IMG/VR virus record: IMGVR_UViG_3300010885_056274
Location: 1-27,466 of that record
From: a virus
Strand: one strand, 5' to 3'
Length of the DNA stretch: 27,466 nt
The position numbers were made by a program, and so were the translations under genes. Under the pieces are notes generated by a model. The model was not told the DNA's origin. It saw only the letters and a program-made list of their open reading frames with translations, and made no database searches. Every line of letters starts with the position of its first letter. The first letter of the stretch is position 1. This document shows positions 1 through 9,800 of the stretch, in pieces.

Positions 1-482
1 ATCAGATTCCCTGGGACGGAAAACTGAATTATGATTGGCAACTTTGGATCGACTCGGATATTGTCTTCAATACTGAGAAGTTCTGGCAGTTGATTCTCAT
101 GGACAAAGATATCGCCGCCGGGTGGTATTGTACAGAAGATGGGCAAACTACATCAGTAGCGCATTGGTTAGAAGAAGATGACTTCCGCAATAATGGTGGA
201 GTCATGAATCACGAAACTCTAGAAAGTATCTCGAAGCGTCGTAAGCCATTTACAGTAGATTATACTGGTTTTGGTTGGTTGCTTATTAAGCACGGTGTAT
301 TTGAAGATGATGGCATCAAGTATCCTTGGTTTGCACCAAAGATGCAAGTTTTTGAATCTGGAGAGGTTCAAGATATGTGTGGAGAAGATGTTTCATTCTG
401 TCTCGATGCAATCGCAGCCGGATTTGAGATCTGGTGTGATCCTCGCATTCGTGTTGGACACGAAAAGACTCGGGTGATCTGA
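1..482 (+). CDS. Glycosyltransferase-like protein (GT-A fold), 3' part only
   Basis: The gene enters from the left edge; the reading frame is set by base 3 and 159 residues are visible before the TGA at 480-482. Near the visible start is WIDSDIVF, a DxD-like motif (bases 51-59) of the type that GT-A glycosyltransferases use to hold a metal ion and a nucleotide sugar. Near the end, GEDVSFCLDAIAAGFEIW followed by DPRIRVGHE resembles the acceptor-side segment of family-2-like glycosyltransferases (an ED pair, then an aromatic-rich strand and a conserved His). The acceptor is unknown; phage enzymes of this type may modify host surface sugars, virion proteins or DNA. GC content is visibly higher than in the structural genes downstream. 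The last base of its stop codon is the first base of the next gene's ATG, suggesting coupled translation. The family assignment is from motifs only, and the N-terminal part is missing. Confidence 0.7.
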   Translation, partial: QIPWDGKLNYDWQLWIDSDIVFNTEKFWQLILMDKDIAAGWYCTEDGQTTSVAHWLEEDDFRNNGGVMNHETLESISKRRKPFTVDYTGFGWLLIKHGVFEDDGIKYPWFAPKMQVFESGEVQDMCGEDVSFCLDAIAAGFEIWCDPRIRVGHEKTRVI

Positions 483-643
483 TGACTACGAAGTATAATA
501 TCCTTTGTAATGGACGTAAAATTTACACAAATCTTACAGAGGAAGAATACTTCAATACTATGGAGGACCTGGCAGCTGATTTCTATCAGACAGGTTCTCC
601 AAATCCAAATGAAATTGAAACTGAGGTAATTGAAAATGTCTAA
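482..643 (+). CDS. Small conserved-type phage protein, 53 aa, function unknown
   Basis: The ATG at 482 overlaps the preceding TGA by one base, and the frame is open to TAA at 641-643, giving 53 residues. The protein is acidic, with a TEEEYFNTMEDLAADFYQTG segment that looks helical, followed by a Pro/Asn-rich turn and an acidic tail (ETEVIENV). There is no signal peptide, membrane segment or recognisable catalytic motif. It is sandwiched by overlaps between the glycosyltransferase and the basic 46-residue protein, so the three form a compact operon. From memory, similar small proteins occur in T4-like cyanophages, but I cannot name a function. It is shorter than common gene-calling limits and easily missed. 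Confidence 0.7.
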   Translation: MTTKYNILCNGRKIYTNLTEEEYFNTMEDLAADFYQTGSPNPNEIETEVIENV

Positions 644-776
644 GCGTCCATCGTCGTCTGGTAACATTATTGAATCAAAGCCCAAAAAGACTCGTCAAGG
701 AGCCGGTGCTCATACAAAGTATGCCGCTACTTCTCGTAATAAATCAAAGAAAAAGTACAGAGGTCAAGGAACATAG
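636..776 (+). CDS. Tiny strongly basic protein, 46 aa, function unknown
   Basis: The ATG at 636 lies inside the end of the preceding gene (8-base overlap), and the frame runs to TAG at 774-776. The product has 13 Lys/Arg among 46 residues and only one acidic residue. The C-terminal segment SRNKSKKKYRGQG is especially basic, with Gly- and Ser-rich parts that suggest an unstructured chain. Such composition fits nucleic-acid binding or a packaged virion peptide, but that is inference. From memory, very similar short peptides ending in KSKKKYRGQG recur in T4-like cyanophage genomes, which supports it as a real gene. A terminator follows 9 bases after the stop codon, so it closes this operon. Confidence 0.72.
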   Translation: MSKRPSSSGNIIESKPKKTRQGAGAHTKYAATSRNKSKKKYRGQGT

Positions 777-785
777 AATACAATC

Positions 786-811
786 AAAGCGGGCAAAGGT
801 CCGCTTTTTTT
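786..811 (+). terminator. Rho-independent terminator
   Basis: AAAGCGG (786-792) pairs perfectly with CCGCTTT (801-807) around an 8-base loop, and the T-run continues through 811. It lies just after the stop of the 46-residue gene and before speD, separating the glycosyltransferase operon from the structural region. Confidence 0.85.
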
Positions 812-815
812 ATAC

Positions 816-823
816 AATAAATA
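816..823 (+). promoter_or_regulatory. Possible late-type promoter (AATAAATA)
   Basis: AATAAATA differs by one base from the T4 late consensus TATAAATA and sits directly after a terminator, 38 bases before the speD ATG. The position is right for a promoter, but the same 8-mer also occurs inside gene 6 (3728-3735), so the sequence alone is weak evidence. Confidence 0.4.
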
Positions 824-861
824 TTCAGTTATTTGCCATTACCAAATTGGAAAGATTTTCA

Positions 862-1188
862 ATGGGCAGACACCTTTTATTAGAGGTGTACGATGTTAAT
901 CACGATCTCATTAACGATGGAATTGCCCTTGAAGAGGTAATGCTAAAAGGTATTGTGCGTGGTGGAATGACTGTACTCAATGTTTTTCGGCACGATTTCA
1001 TACCACAAGGATGTACGATTGTAATTGCACTCTCCGAAAGTCATGTGTCGTGCCATACATGGCCAGAAGAGGGTTGTCTGGCAATAGATGTTTACACATG
1101 TGGTGAAGGAAATCCAAAGTTAATTGCACTAGAACTATTAAGATATTTGAATTCTACTAATTATTCTCTGCGAGAAGTAAATCGTTAA
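862..1188 (+). CDS. speD: S-adenosylmethionine decarboxylase proenzyme (SpeD), 108 aa
   Basis: AdoMet decarboxylase makes decarboxylated S-adenosylmethionine, the aminopropyl donor for spermidine synthesis. The family is made as a proenzyme that cuts itself between Glu and Ser, the Ser becoming the pyruvoyl cofactor. Here the site is E59-S60 in ALSESHVSCHTWPEEG, followed by H65 of HTWPE and C80 of VYTCG. The spacings from S60 to H65 (5) and H65 to C80 (15) match Ser63, His68 and Cys83 of the Thermotoga enzyme, so the protein looks catalytically intact. I chose the ATG at 862, preceded by GGAAAG (849-854), because the frame upstream covers a terminator and has no family sequence. The length is slightly short but normal for compact bacterial SpeD. 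speD is a known auxiliary metabolic gene of marine cyanophages. No spermidine synthase gene is in the window. Confidence 0.93.
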   Translation: MGRHLLLEVYDVNHDLINDGIALEEVMLKGIVRGGMTVLNVFRHDFIPQGCTIVIALSESHVSCHTWPEEGCLAIDVYTCGEGNPKLIALELLRYLNSTNYSLREVNR

Positions 1189-1191
1189 ATA

Positions 1192-1249
1192 GGATTAGGG
1201 AGATAGCAACCTCCTTCCAAAAAAGTTCTGTTTTTACAAAAAACAGGAG
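1192..1249 (+). promoter_or_regulatory. Structured leader with ribosome-site-occluding hairpin
   Basis: The 66-base gap after speD can form two hairpins. The second is perfect: CTGTTTTT (1228-1235) pairs with AAAAACAG (1239-1246) around a 3-base loop, extendable by two pairs to 1226-1248. Its 3' arm takes in most of AGGAG (1245-1249), the ribosome binding site 5 bases before the ATG at 1255. The first hairpin pairs AGGGAG (1197-1202) with CTCCTT (1211-1216), with one G-U pair. ACCTCCTT (1209-1216) is identical to the anti-Shine-Dalgarno sequence at the 3' end of 16S rRNA, and its CTCCT could pair with AGGAG instead. There is no T-run after either hairpin, so translational control fits better than termination. 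The regulatory role is inferred. Confidence 0.5.
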
Positions 1250-1254
1250 CTAAA

Positions 1255-1497
1255 ATGTCAAATTTACCAGTAGATAGAGATTTGAATTACATGAAAAATA
1301 TGTGGGGAACCAACAAATTGGTCACGGATTATGCGTATCAACCACAGAAAAGAGTAATTCAGGAAATCATGCACGATCTTGCACCAAAGCACGATTTTTC
1401 AAAACAGGTTGAATTGCACGAAAAAATTCGTAATGATGAAGATTATGATGATTGGGAATATGGAACTGAACCAAATTATGGTTCTTCCTGGAAATAG
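1255..1497 (+). CDS. Hypothetical protein, 80 aa
   Basis: The ATG at 1255 has the best ribosome binding site I saw in the window (AGGAG, 5 bases upstream), although it is buried in a hairpin. The product has a mixed-charge N-terminal two-thirds and an acidic, Tyr/Trp-rich tail (DEDYDDWEYGTEPNYG). I see no membrane segment, signal peptide, Cys/His metal site or enzyme motif, and I do not recognise the family. It lies between speD and the late promoter of gene 25, with a stop at 1495-1497 just before that promoter. It could be a small virion or regulatory protein, but its position is the only clue. Confidence 0.75.
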   Translation: MSNLPVDRDLNYMKNMWGTNKLVTDYAYQPQKRVIQEIMHDLAPKHDFSKQVELHEKIRNDEDYDDWEYGTEPNYGSSWK

Positions 1498-1498
1498 A

Positions 1499-1506
1499 CA
1501 TAAATA
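1499..1506 (+). promoter_or_regulatory. Late promoter upstream of gene 25 (CATAAATA)
   Basis: CATAAATA matches seven of eight bases of the T4 late promoter octamer. It sits 22 bases before the gene 25 ATG and immediately after the preceding stop codon. In T4 this element is read by the gp55 late sigma factor. It would drive genes 25, 6 and the giant gene. Confidence 0.65.
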
Positions 1507-1528
1507 AAAGATAGAAATTTATTTACGA

Positions 1529-1930
1529 ATGGCAGTACAAAGGATATCTAGATCGTTTAAAGATATTAGTTTATCCTTTGTACCTCATCCGGTGACAAAG
1601 GATCTACCAATACTTAAAAATGAAAGAGCGATTACCAGATCAATTCGAAATCTGGTAGAAACAATTCCAACAGAAAGATTTTTTAACTCTCTTCTTGGAT
1701 CTGATATTCGCTCAAGTTTGTTTGAATTTGTAGATTATGGTACTGCATCTATTGTGCAGAATCAAATTGAAACCACAATTGAAAATTATGAACCAAGAGT
1801 GAATAATGTTAAAGTAAATGTAGATCCTAGACCTGATGATAATTCATTTGAAGTTACTGTTGTATTTGATATTATTGGGCAAGAAGTTCCGACTCAGCAA
1901 TTCACATTCTTATTAGAGGCAACAAGATAA
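1529..1930 (+). CDS. 25: Baseplate wedge subunit gp25
   Basis: This 133-residue protein matches T4 gp25 (132 residues) in length and belongs to the GPW/gp25 family, related to TssE of type VI secretion. In T4, gp25 sits with gp6, gp7 and gp53 at the inner wedge and helps start sheath assembly. Visible family features are an N-terminal DISLSFVPHPVTKDL segment, the central LLGSDIRSSLFEF helix region, and the conserved EPR motif (E88-P89-R90 in ENYEPRVNNVKV), followed by beta strands ending in FTFLLEA. Unlike in T4, it is adjacent to gene 6 (gap of one base after its stop), the usual arrangement in T4-like cyanophages. The ribosome binding site is weak; expression probably depends on the late promoter just upstream. 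Confidence 0.95.
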   Translation: MAVQRISRSFKDISLSFVPHPVTKDLPILKNERAITRSIRNLVETIPTERFFNSLLGSDIRSSLFEFVDYGTASIVQNQIETTIENYEPRVNNVKVNVDPRPDDNSFEVTVVFDIIGQEVPTQQFTFLLEATR

Positions 1931-1931
1931 A

Positions 1932-3842
1932 ATGCCTTTTACTAAATTTACAAATCTAGATTTTGATCAAATTAAGACATCCATCAAGGATTATCTCCGT
2001 GCTAACTCTACATTCACGGATTTTGACTTTGAAGGGTCCAATTTTTCAGTACTATTAGATACGTTAGCATATAATACTTATATTACCGCATTCAACTCAA
2101 ATATGATTGTGAATGAATCCTTCTTGGATTCGGCAACTTTGAGAGAGAATGTAGTTTCACTTGCAAGAAATATTGGTTACGTACCACGCTCCAGAACCTC
2201 ATCTAAGGCAATTATATCATTTAGTGGATCAACTGCATCAGATACGGCAACAGTTACCTTAAATGCCGGTTTGGTGTGCGTAGGAAATGCAGATAATACC
2301 TCATATACATTTTCAGTACCCGAGAATATTACTCGACCAGTAGTTAATGGAACTGTAGGTTTTAATAGTATCACAGTTTATCAAGGAACATTTTTAACAA
2401 AACAATTTGTTGTCGATGGATCTTTAGATCAGAGATTTGTTTTAGATAATCCAAATATTGATACTTCTACAATTTCTGTTTATGTTAAAGGTATCAATGA
2501 TAGTGGGCTTGGAATAGAATATTCATTGGTTGAAAATATTTTAAATATCAATTCAACATCAGAAATTTATCTAATACAAGAAGTTCAAGATGAAAAATAT
2601 GAACTTCTCTTCGGGGATGGGCGATTTGGTAGAAAATTAGAGAATAATACAGTTGTAACAGTTCACTATATTGTAACTAATGGAAAAGATGGAAATGGAT
2701 GCTCCAATTTTTCTTTTCAAGGAAATTTAAGATCATCTTCAAATGATCCAATATCATTGGGCACAGTAACCGTTACTACAAATCAATCTTCTCAAAATGG
2801 TGCAGAAATTGAAGATATTACTTCAATTAAATATTTTGCACCAAGAATTTATTCTGCACAGTATAGAGCGGTAACTGCAAGAGATTATGAAGTAATTATC
2901 AAGAAAATATATCCGGATACAGAATCTGTTGCAATTGTTGGTGGTGAAGAATTGGATCCACCAGAATATGGGAATGTAATTATTAGTATCAAACCAAAAA
3001 ATGGTACTTATGTGTCAGACTATAATAAAGAATTGATTAAAAATAAATTAAAGCAATATAGTATTTCTGGAATTAATCAGAAAATAATTGATCTTAAGAT
3101 ATTATATGTTGAGATTGATTCTTCAATCTATTATAATGCATCTCAAACATCTTCTTTAGAGTCTTTAAAGACCAAAGTATCAAATTCTTTGACAAAATAT
3201 GCAGATTCGATAGATTTTAATAAATTTGGTGGAAGATTTAAGTACAGTAAAGTTCTTCAAATCATTGATAATACTGATAATGCAATTACATCGAATATTA
3301 CCAAGATCAGGATGAGAAGAGATCTTAAGGCAACAACAAATCAATTCGCACAATATGAATTGTGTTTTGGTAATAAATTTCATATTAATGCTGAAGGATA
3401 TAATATAAGATCTACTGGTTTTAAAATTTCTAATGAAGTCGATACAGTATATCTAACTGATACTCCATCCAAAGATTCGAGGGGAATTCTAACCGGAACT
3501 GGAATAATTTCAATTGTTAAACCAACTGCAACTCCAGGTAAAATTCAAGTTGTTATAAAATCTGCAGGTAGTATAGATTATATAAAAGGTGAAATTAAAT
3601 TAGGTACTGTTAAAATTATTTCAACAACTAAATCAAATGATATTATTGAGGTTCAGGCATTTCCAGAATCAAATGATGTGATTGGATTGAATGATTTATA
3701 TTTAGTTTTTGGCACTACAACAAGTACAATAAATATGGTGAGAGACGTAATTTCTTCAGGAGATGAGATTTCTGGAACAGTATTTTCTAGAGATTTCTAT
3801 ACGTCAAGTTATCCAAACGATAAACTAATAAGAGTAGTGTAA
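1932..3842 (+). CDS. 6: Baseplate wedge subunit gp6
   Basis: This 636-residue protein is close to T4 gp6 (660 residues), which dimerises into the inner ring joining the six baseplate wedges and is related to the baseplate J family. The N-terminal 100 residues (FTNLDFDQIKTSIKDYLRAN, then LLDTLAYNTY and LARNIGYVPRS) have the family pattern, in which a short helix leads into a chain that packs on gp25 and gp7. The most diagnostic segment is at about residues 317-358: ARDYEVIIKKIYPDTESVAI, then GGEELDPPEYGNVIISIKP. The start codon is one base after the gene 25 stop, and the giant gene begins one base after its own stop. A chance AATAAATA at 3728-3735 lies near its end. Confidence 0.95.
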   Translation: MPFTKFTNLDFDQIKTSIKDYLRANSTFTDFDFEGSNFSVLLDTLAYNTYITAFNSNMIVNESFLDSATLRENVVSLARNIGYVPRSRTSSKAIISFSGSTASDTATVTLNAGLVCVGNADNTSYTFSVPENITRPVVNGTVGFNSITVYQGTFLTKQFVVDGSLDQRFVLDNPNIDTSTISVYVKGINDSGLGIEYSLVENILNINSTSEIYLIQEVQDEKYELLFGDGRFGRKLENNTVVTVHYIVTNGKDGNGCSNFSFQGNLRSSSNDPISLGTVTVTTNQSSQNGAEIEDITSIKYFAPRIYSAQYRAVTARDYEVIIKKIYPDTESVAIVGGEELDPPEYGNVIISIKPKNGTYVSDYNKELIKNKLKQYSISGINQKIIDLKILYVEIDSSIYYNASQTSSLESLKTKVSNSLTKYADSIDFNKFGGRFKYSKVLQIIDNTDNAITSNITKIRMRRDLKATTNQFAQYELCFGNKFHINAEGYNIRSTGFKISNEVDTVYLTDTPSKDSRGILTGTGIISIVKPTATPGKIQVVIKSAGSIDYIKGEIKLGTVKIISTTKSNDIIEVQAFPESNDVIGLNDLYLVFGTTTSTINMVRDVISSGDEISGTVFSRDFYTSSYPNDKLIRVV

Positions 3843-3843
3843 C

Positions 3844-6800
3844 ATGATAGGGACTGGATTTGAATCTAGAGTAAAAGTACAGCAAATAGTTCAAAATCAA
3901 CTTCCAGAATTTATACTGGATGAAAGTCCTAATGCAGTTGATTTTTTAAAGCAATATTATATTTCTCAGGAATATCAAGGTGGTCCTGTAGATATTGCAG
4001 AGAATCTGGATCAATATTTGAAACTTGATAATCTTACTCCAGAAGTTATTGTAGGTAATGTTGGTCTTACTACTAATATTGATTCGAATGCCGGAATTAT
4101 CACAGTAACAAGTACGAAAGGATTTCCCCAAAAATATGGATTAATTAAAATTGATGATGAAATTATTACCTATACTGGAATAACAACAAATACATTTACT
4201 GGTTGTATTCGTGGATTTAGTGGTGTTACTAATTATCATCAAGATTTAAACTCCGAAGAATTGGTATTTTCAGAGTCGGAGAAGGTATCACATGCTGGAA
4301 AGACTTCGGTAGAAAATTTAAGTTCACTATTTTTAAAAGAATTTTATAAAAAGTTAAAAGCATCATTAACTCCCGGATTGGAGAATACTGATTTCGTTTC
4401 CAATTTAAATGTAGGAAACTTTATAAAAAATGCCAGATCTTTTTATCAGTCTAAAGGTACTGATGAATCATTTAGAATTTTGTTCAATGTTCTCTATGGA
4501 ATAACACCAAAAGTAGTAAATTTAGAAGATTTTCTAATCAAACCATCTTCTGCTGAATTTATAAGAAGAGAAGTTGTGGTAGCAGAAAGAATTTCTGGAG
4601 ATCCTACAAGATTAATTGGCCAAACAATCAAAAAATCTACAGATACTATTACTAGTGCATCAGTATCTGAAGTAGAAACATTTACTAGAAAAAATAAACA
4701 ATATTTTAAAATTTCATTTTTTGTTGGATATAATGAATTTTCTGCCGTTGAAGGTAATTTTACAATTACACCAAATACAAAATGTTTAGAAGATGTTGAA
4801 ATTGGATCTTCGGTCATTACTGTAGATTCTACAATCTCATTTCCAGAATCTGGAACTATATTTTCAGGTAATAATGTAATTTCATATACAAGTAAGAGTA
4901 TTAATCAATTTTTTGGTTGTACCGGAATTGCATATAAAATTTCTTTAAGTGATAATATAAGGTCTAATGAGATTTATTATGGATATGAAGATGGAGATAC
5001 TTCTAAGAAAGTTGAATTAAGATTAACAGGAGTATTATCCAAATTTAAACAAATTTCAGAATCCTTGAAGGTGAGTGAGGGAGATGAAATTTTTGTCAGA
5101 AATCTTGGAGAAATTATTAGAAATCCATCAGAAAATAAATCTTATAAGGAAATTTTCGCAAATTCTTGGATATACAATACAAGTTCTAGATATCAAATAT
5201 TAAGTATAAATGGATCTGCATTTGTATTAAGTAGTAAAATTGATAGGTCTAGTTTAAAAGTTGGAGATCGTGTAGAAATTGTTGAGAGGGGTACAAATAA
5301 CATACTTTCAGATCCCCTAAATTTACCTTATATTTCTATAGTTGTTTCCGATACACAGATTAATTTGAATAATCTTTCTGGATTTATTCCAGTTAATGGT
5401 CAGGAATATGATTTGAGAAGAAAAGTTAATAAAGCAAGTAGCTCAATAGTTCCAATTCAATTTGGAAATAATGCACTTCTGTCTGATATACAGAATGTAT
5501 ATAATGAAAATGATGAGTATATATACGTTGCTTCTAATTCATTACCATCAAACAATAATGGATTAATAATTCCATATGCATATCAGATAACAAAAAATAT
5601 TAATACCGTTACTGTTAGTGGACTGGGTGATCAGATTTCTAATGGAAGATACTCTACACTGTTATTCAACACTTCTGTACCATTTATTAATGGTGATCGA
5701 GTTTATTATTCTTCTCCAGAAAATTCTACTTTAGATTTAGAAACTGGAAGTTATTATGTTGAAGTATTATCACCAGGAAATAAGATAAGATTATATGGAT
5801 CGAAGGCATTTGTTGGTACAGATCAATATATAACTTTTATTAATACAAATTTTATATCCCAAACACACATATTTACCCTATATTCACAAAGGTCAGCAAA
5901 AATATCTGCCCAAAAATTACTTAGAAAATACCCATTAAGTTCAAATATTCAAAATGGTATTAATGAATTAACAATTCCAGGATCTATTGGAATGTTAATC
6001 AATGGTGTGGAAATTAAGAATTATAAATCTGATGATAAAATTTATTATGGTCCATTAGAATCAATTAAAGTATTAAATGGTGGGAATGATTATGATGTTA
6101 TCAACCCACCTTTAGTATCAGTATCTCCTGGAGAAGGAGTAAATGCATCAGTTCAACCAGTAGTTAGTGGAAGTATTAAAAAGGTCTATGTTGATAATCA
6201 AGAATTTGATATTAATAATATAATTTCAATTAATGTTACTGGTGGAAATGGTAAAGGAGTTACTTTAGAACCAATTATTAAAAAAAGAGTTAGGGAAGTT
6301 TATTTCGATGCAAGAACTACTGAAGGTATTGATATTACATATGAAACTATTAAGTTTTTAACGAATCATAATTTCACAAGTGGTGATCCAATAATTTACA
6401 ATTCAAATGGAAATTTATCTCTTGGAATAGGAACTTATAGTGGATCAAATTTTGATCAAAATATAACATTAATAAACAATGCAACTTATTATGCAAAAGT
6501 TGATAATAGTACTACAATTAAATTGTATCCTACTCTTTCAGACTACTCTTCAGGAATCAATACAATAGGATTTACTGGAATAAATGCTTCAGGTATTCAT
6601 AAGTTTAGGACTATTTCAAATAAAAAAACATTATCTGAATTAAAAGTAATTGATGGTGGAAGTGATTATACTAATAGAAAGTTAATTGTAACTCCCACCG
6701 GAATATCTACAATTAATCATACAATCAATTTCAATAATCATGGTTTCAATGATGGAGAATTAATATCGTATGATTATCAAACATCAAATATAACTGGTAT

Positions 6801-9800
6801 TTTAACCACAAACCAATATTATATTTTAAAATTTAATGATGATTCTTTTAGATTATGTGATGCTGGAGTTGCTGGAACAAATAGATCCAATTATGATAGA
6901 AAAAAATATGTGAAATTTACTTCTGCCGGTTCTGGTTATCAATATTTTAATTATCCAAAAATTTCTATTTCTATAGAATATTCTCCTGTGGGAGTAAATA
7001 CTGAGGTGCGGACAATTACTGCAACTCCAGTAGTTAAGGGAAGTATTATTGATGCTTATCTGTATGACGGTGGAACTGGATATGGATCAACAATATTGAA
7101 TTTGCACAAAAAACCATTAATAAAAATAAAAACTGGAAAAGAAGCTCAAATAACTCCATCCATTATTAATGGATCAATTGTTTCAGTAAACATAAAATAT
7201 GGTGGATATGAATATTATTCAATTCCAGATTTAATTGTTGAAGACTCTAGTGGATCTGGATCTGGAGCTGAACTTAGAGCAATTGTTACTAATAACAAAA
7301 TTAAATCTGTGAGTATCATAAATCCCGGTATTGGATATTCCAGTTCTTCAACCACTGTTAAAATTATACCATCCGGATCTAATGCAGTTTTAGATTCCAA
7401 TGTTAGATCTTTAAGAGTTAACAATAATGTAAAATTTGGAGATGAATTATTAGTTGAATCTAATATTAATTTACAATATTCAATTTGTGGATACTATGAT
7501 ACTCTGAGATTATCATTGAATGATGATGGCACTCAACATTCTCCAATAATTGGATGGGCATATGATGGAAATCCAATATATGGTGCATATGGATATTCAA
7601 ATCCAGAAGATCCTAATACACCACAAAAAGCATTGACTTCTGGATATGAATTAAATACCTCAAATCTAATTGATAGACCATTACAATTTGCTGATGGATT
7701 TTTTGTAGAAGATTATGAATACAAAAATTCCGGAGATTTGGATGAGAATAATGGAAGATTTGGGAAAACTCCAGAATTTCCAAATGGTGTTTATGCATAT
7801 TTTGCAACCATTGAAGAAGAAACCTTGAAGTCCAAATTTCCATATTTTATTGGAGATACCTATAGATCAAATACAATTAAAGAAAATTTTACATTAAATC
7901 AAAATTATAATTTCAATAATTCAAATTTATTGAGAAATACTTTCCCATATAAAATATCCGAAATATATGCCAACAATGATTTTATAATTGAATCTAATGA
8001 AATTTTAAATCAAAAAACGATTATAGAATCTGTAACAGATGGATATATAAACTCAATCGACATACTAAATTCTGGATATGATTATAAAGTAAATGATATT
8101 TTAGAATTTGATAGTACTGGGACAGAAGGTGGGGGATTGATTACAAAGGTATCATCCGTAAAGGGAAAAGATATTGTATCACTGAATACCTCTGTAGAAA
8201 CTTATAGTAATTCTATTTTTACTTGGAAATCTGCAGATACTGTAAAAGTTTCTATATCACCAAATCATACTCTATCAAATAATGATTATGTTATAATTTC
8301 TGGATTTTCTACAAGTTTATCTAAATTAAATGGTTCATATCAAATAGGCGTTACTTCTTATTATTCAAACGTATTGAAAAGTATTCCAGTATCAACTGCA
8401 GGATTAACGACCGAAATATATCTATCACAATTGCCTTCGGAGAAAGTATCTGTTGGTAGTAGTATTATAATTGGAACAGAAACTTTATCAGTTCTTGAAG
8501 TATTTAAAAATCTTAATATATTGAAGGTACAAAGAGGTTCATCTGGAGTATCTCATACTGCAACCTCTCAAGTAAACTTTATTCCAGATTCTTTTACTAT
8601 TTCTAAAAATATAGATTATTTTGAATCTAATCTTAATGATAAAGTTTATTTTAATCCAACAGAATCAATTGGGATTGGAACTCAAATTGGAATTACGTCT
8701 TCAATAACCTTCCAATTTGGTGATTCTAATACTACAAGAATTATTCCAACTCAAGCAATTTATATTGAAAATCACCCATTCATTACAAATCAGCAAGTTA
8801 TTTTTAGAAGACCCACATTAGAATATATTTCGGTATCAACTTCGCCAACTGGTACACAATTTAATATACCTTCTACCGGAAGTTCTCAAATTTTTTATGT
8901 AGTAAATAAAAATAAAAATGTTATTGGGTTAAAAACTTCCATTAATTCTTCAGAATTATTTTTTGTTAATCTTAATGGTGGAAATAATGATGATTATTAT
9001 TCTCTTGAAAGTACATATTCACAAATATCCGGAAAAGTTGAAAGAATAAAATCTACCGTTTCAGTATCAACCTCACACGAACTATCAAATGGAGATAATA
9101 TTTTACTGAAAGTAGAACCAAATCTTTCAGTTGGAATTGGAACTTCAACATCAGTATATGTAAAAAGAAGTGCAATTAATGGAAATATTTTAATCAATCC
9201 AATAGGATTCAACTCAACAGGTATTAATACCTCGACAAGTACAATTACAATTACTTCTCACAATTTAAATACTGGTGATAAAATATCTTATTCTGCAGAT
9301 TTGGTTGCATCTGGATTATCATCCGATTCATACTATGTTTATAAAATTAATGATAACCAAATTAAACTTTCGGAAACATATTTTGATTGTAAGAATGATC
9401 CACCAATTACAGTAAGTATTGCAAGTACTGGAGGAAAAAATCAATTTATTTCATTAATAAATCCTCAAATTAAATCAATTAAAAGTAATAATTTAGTATT
9501 TAATTTAAGTGATTCATCTTTGACTGGATATAAATTTAAAGTTTATTATGATCAAGAATTTAAAAATGAATTTGTTTCTACCGCAAAAACTACTGGATTT
9601 ACACTTTCTGGTATAGGAACAATTGGAATTTCTTCTATAGCATCACTTACTATTAATTATGATTTATCACTGCCAACAAAATTATATTATAATTTAGAAA
9701 AAAGTGGGCATATAAGTACTTCCGATATTTCTGTAAATAATAATTCTGAAATTTTATTTGTAGATAGTGCATATGATTCAAGTTTTAATTATAATATTTT

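Noticed and set aside
368-685. Minus-strand open frames across the window (for example 368-685, 4494-4817, 18081-18470, 21783-22114)
   Set aside because: All lie opposite genes with strong family evidence, show no recognisable motifs, and have no promoters or spacing of their own. They are by-products of the AT-rich coding strand.
670-861. Upstream extension of the speD frame to base 670
   Set aside because: The extra region overlaps the 46-residue gene and a rho-independent terminator and has no SpeD-like sequence. The ATG at 862 gives a normal-length enzyme.
1226-1248. Hairpin after speD as a rho-independent terminator
   Set aside because: There is no T-run after the stem, the stem is A/T-rich, and it covers a ribosome binding site. 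A terminator is less likely than translational control.
3728-3735. AATAAATA inside gene 6 as a late promoter for the giant gene
   Set aside because: It lies inside coding sequence over 100 bases before the next start, in AT-rich DNA where such 8-mers arise by chance, and the consensus first base is missing.
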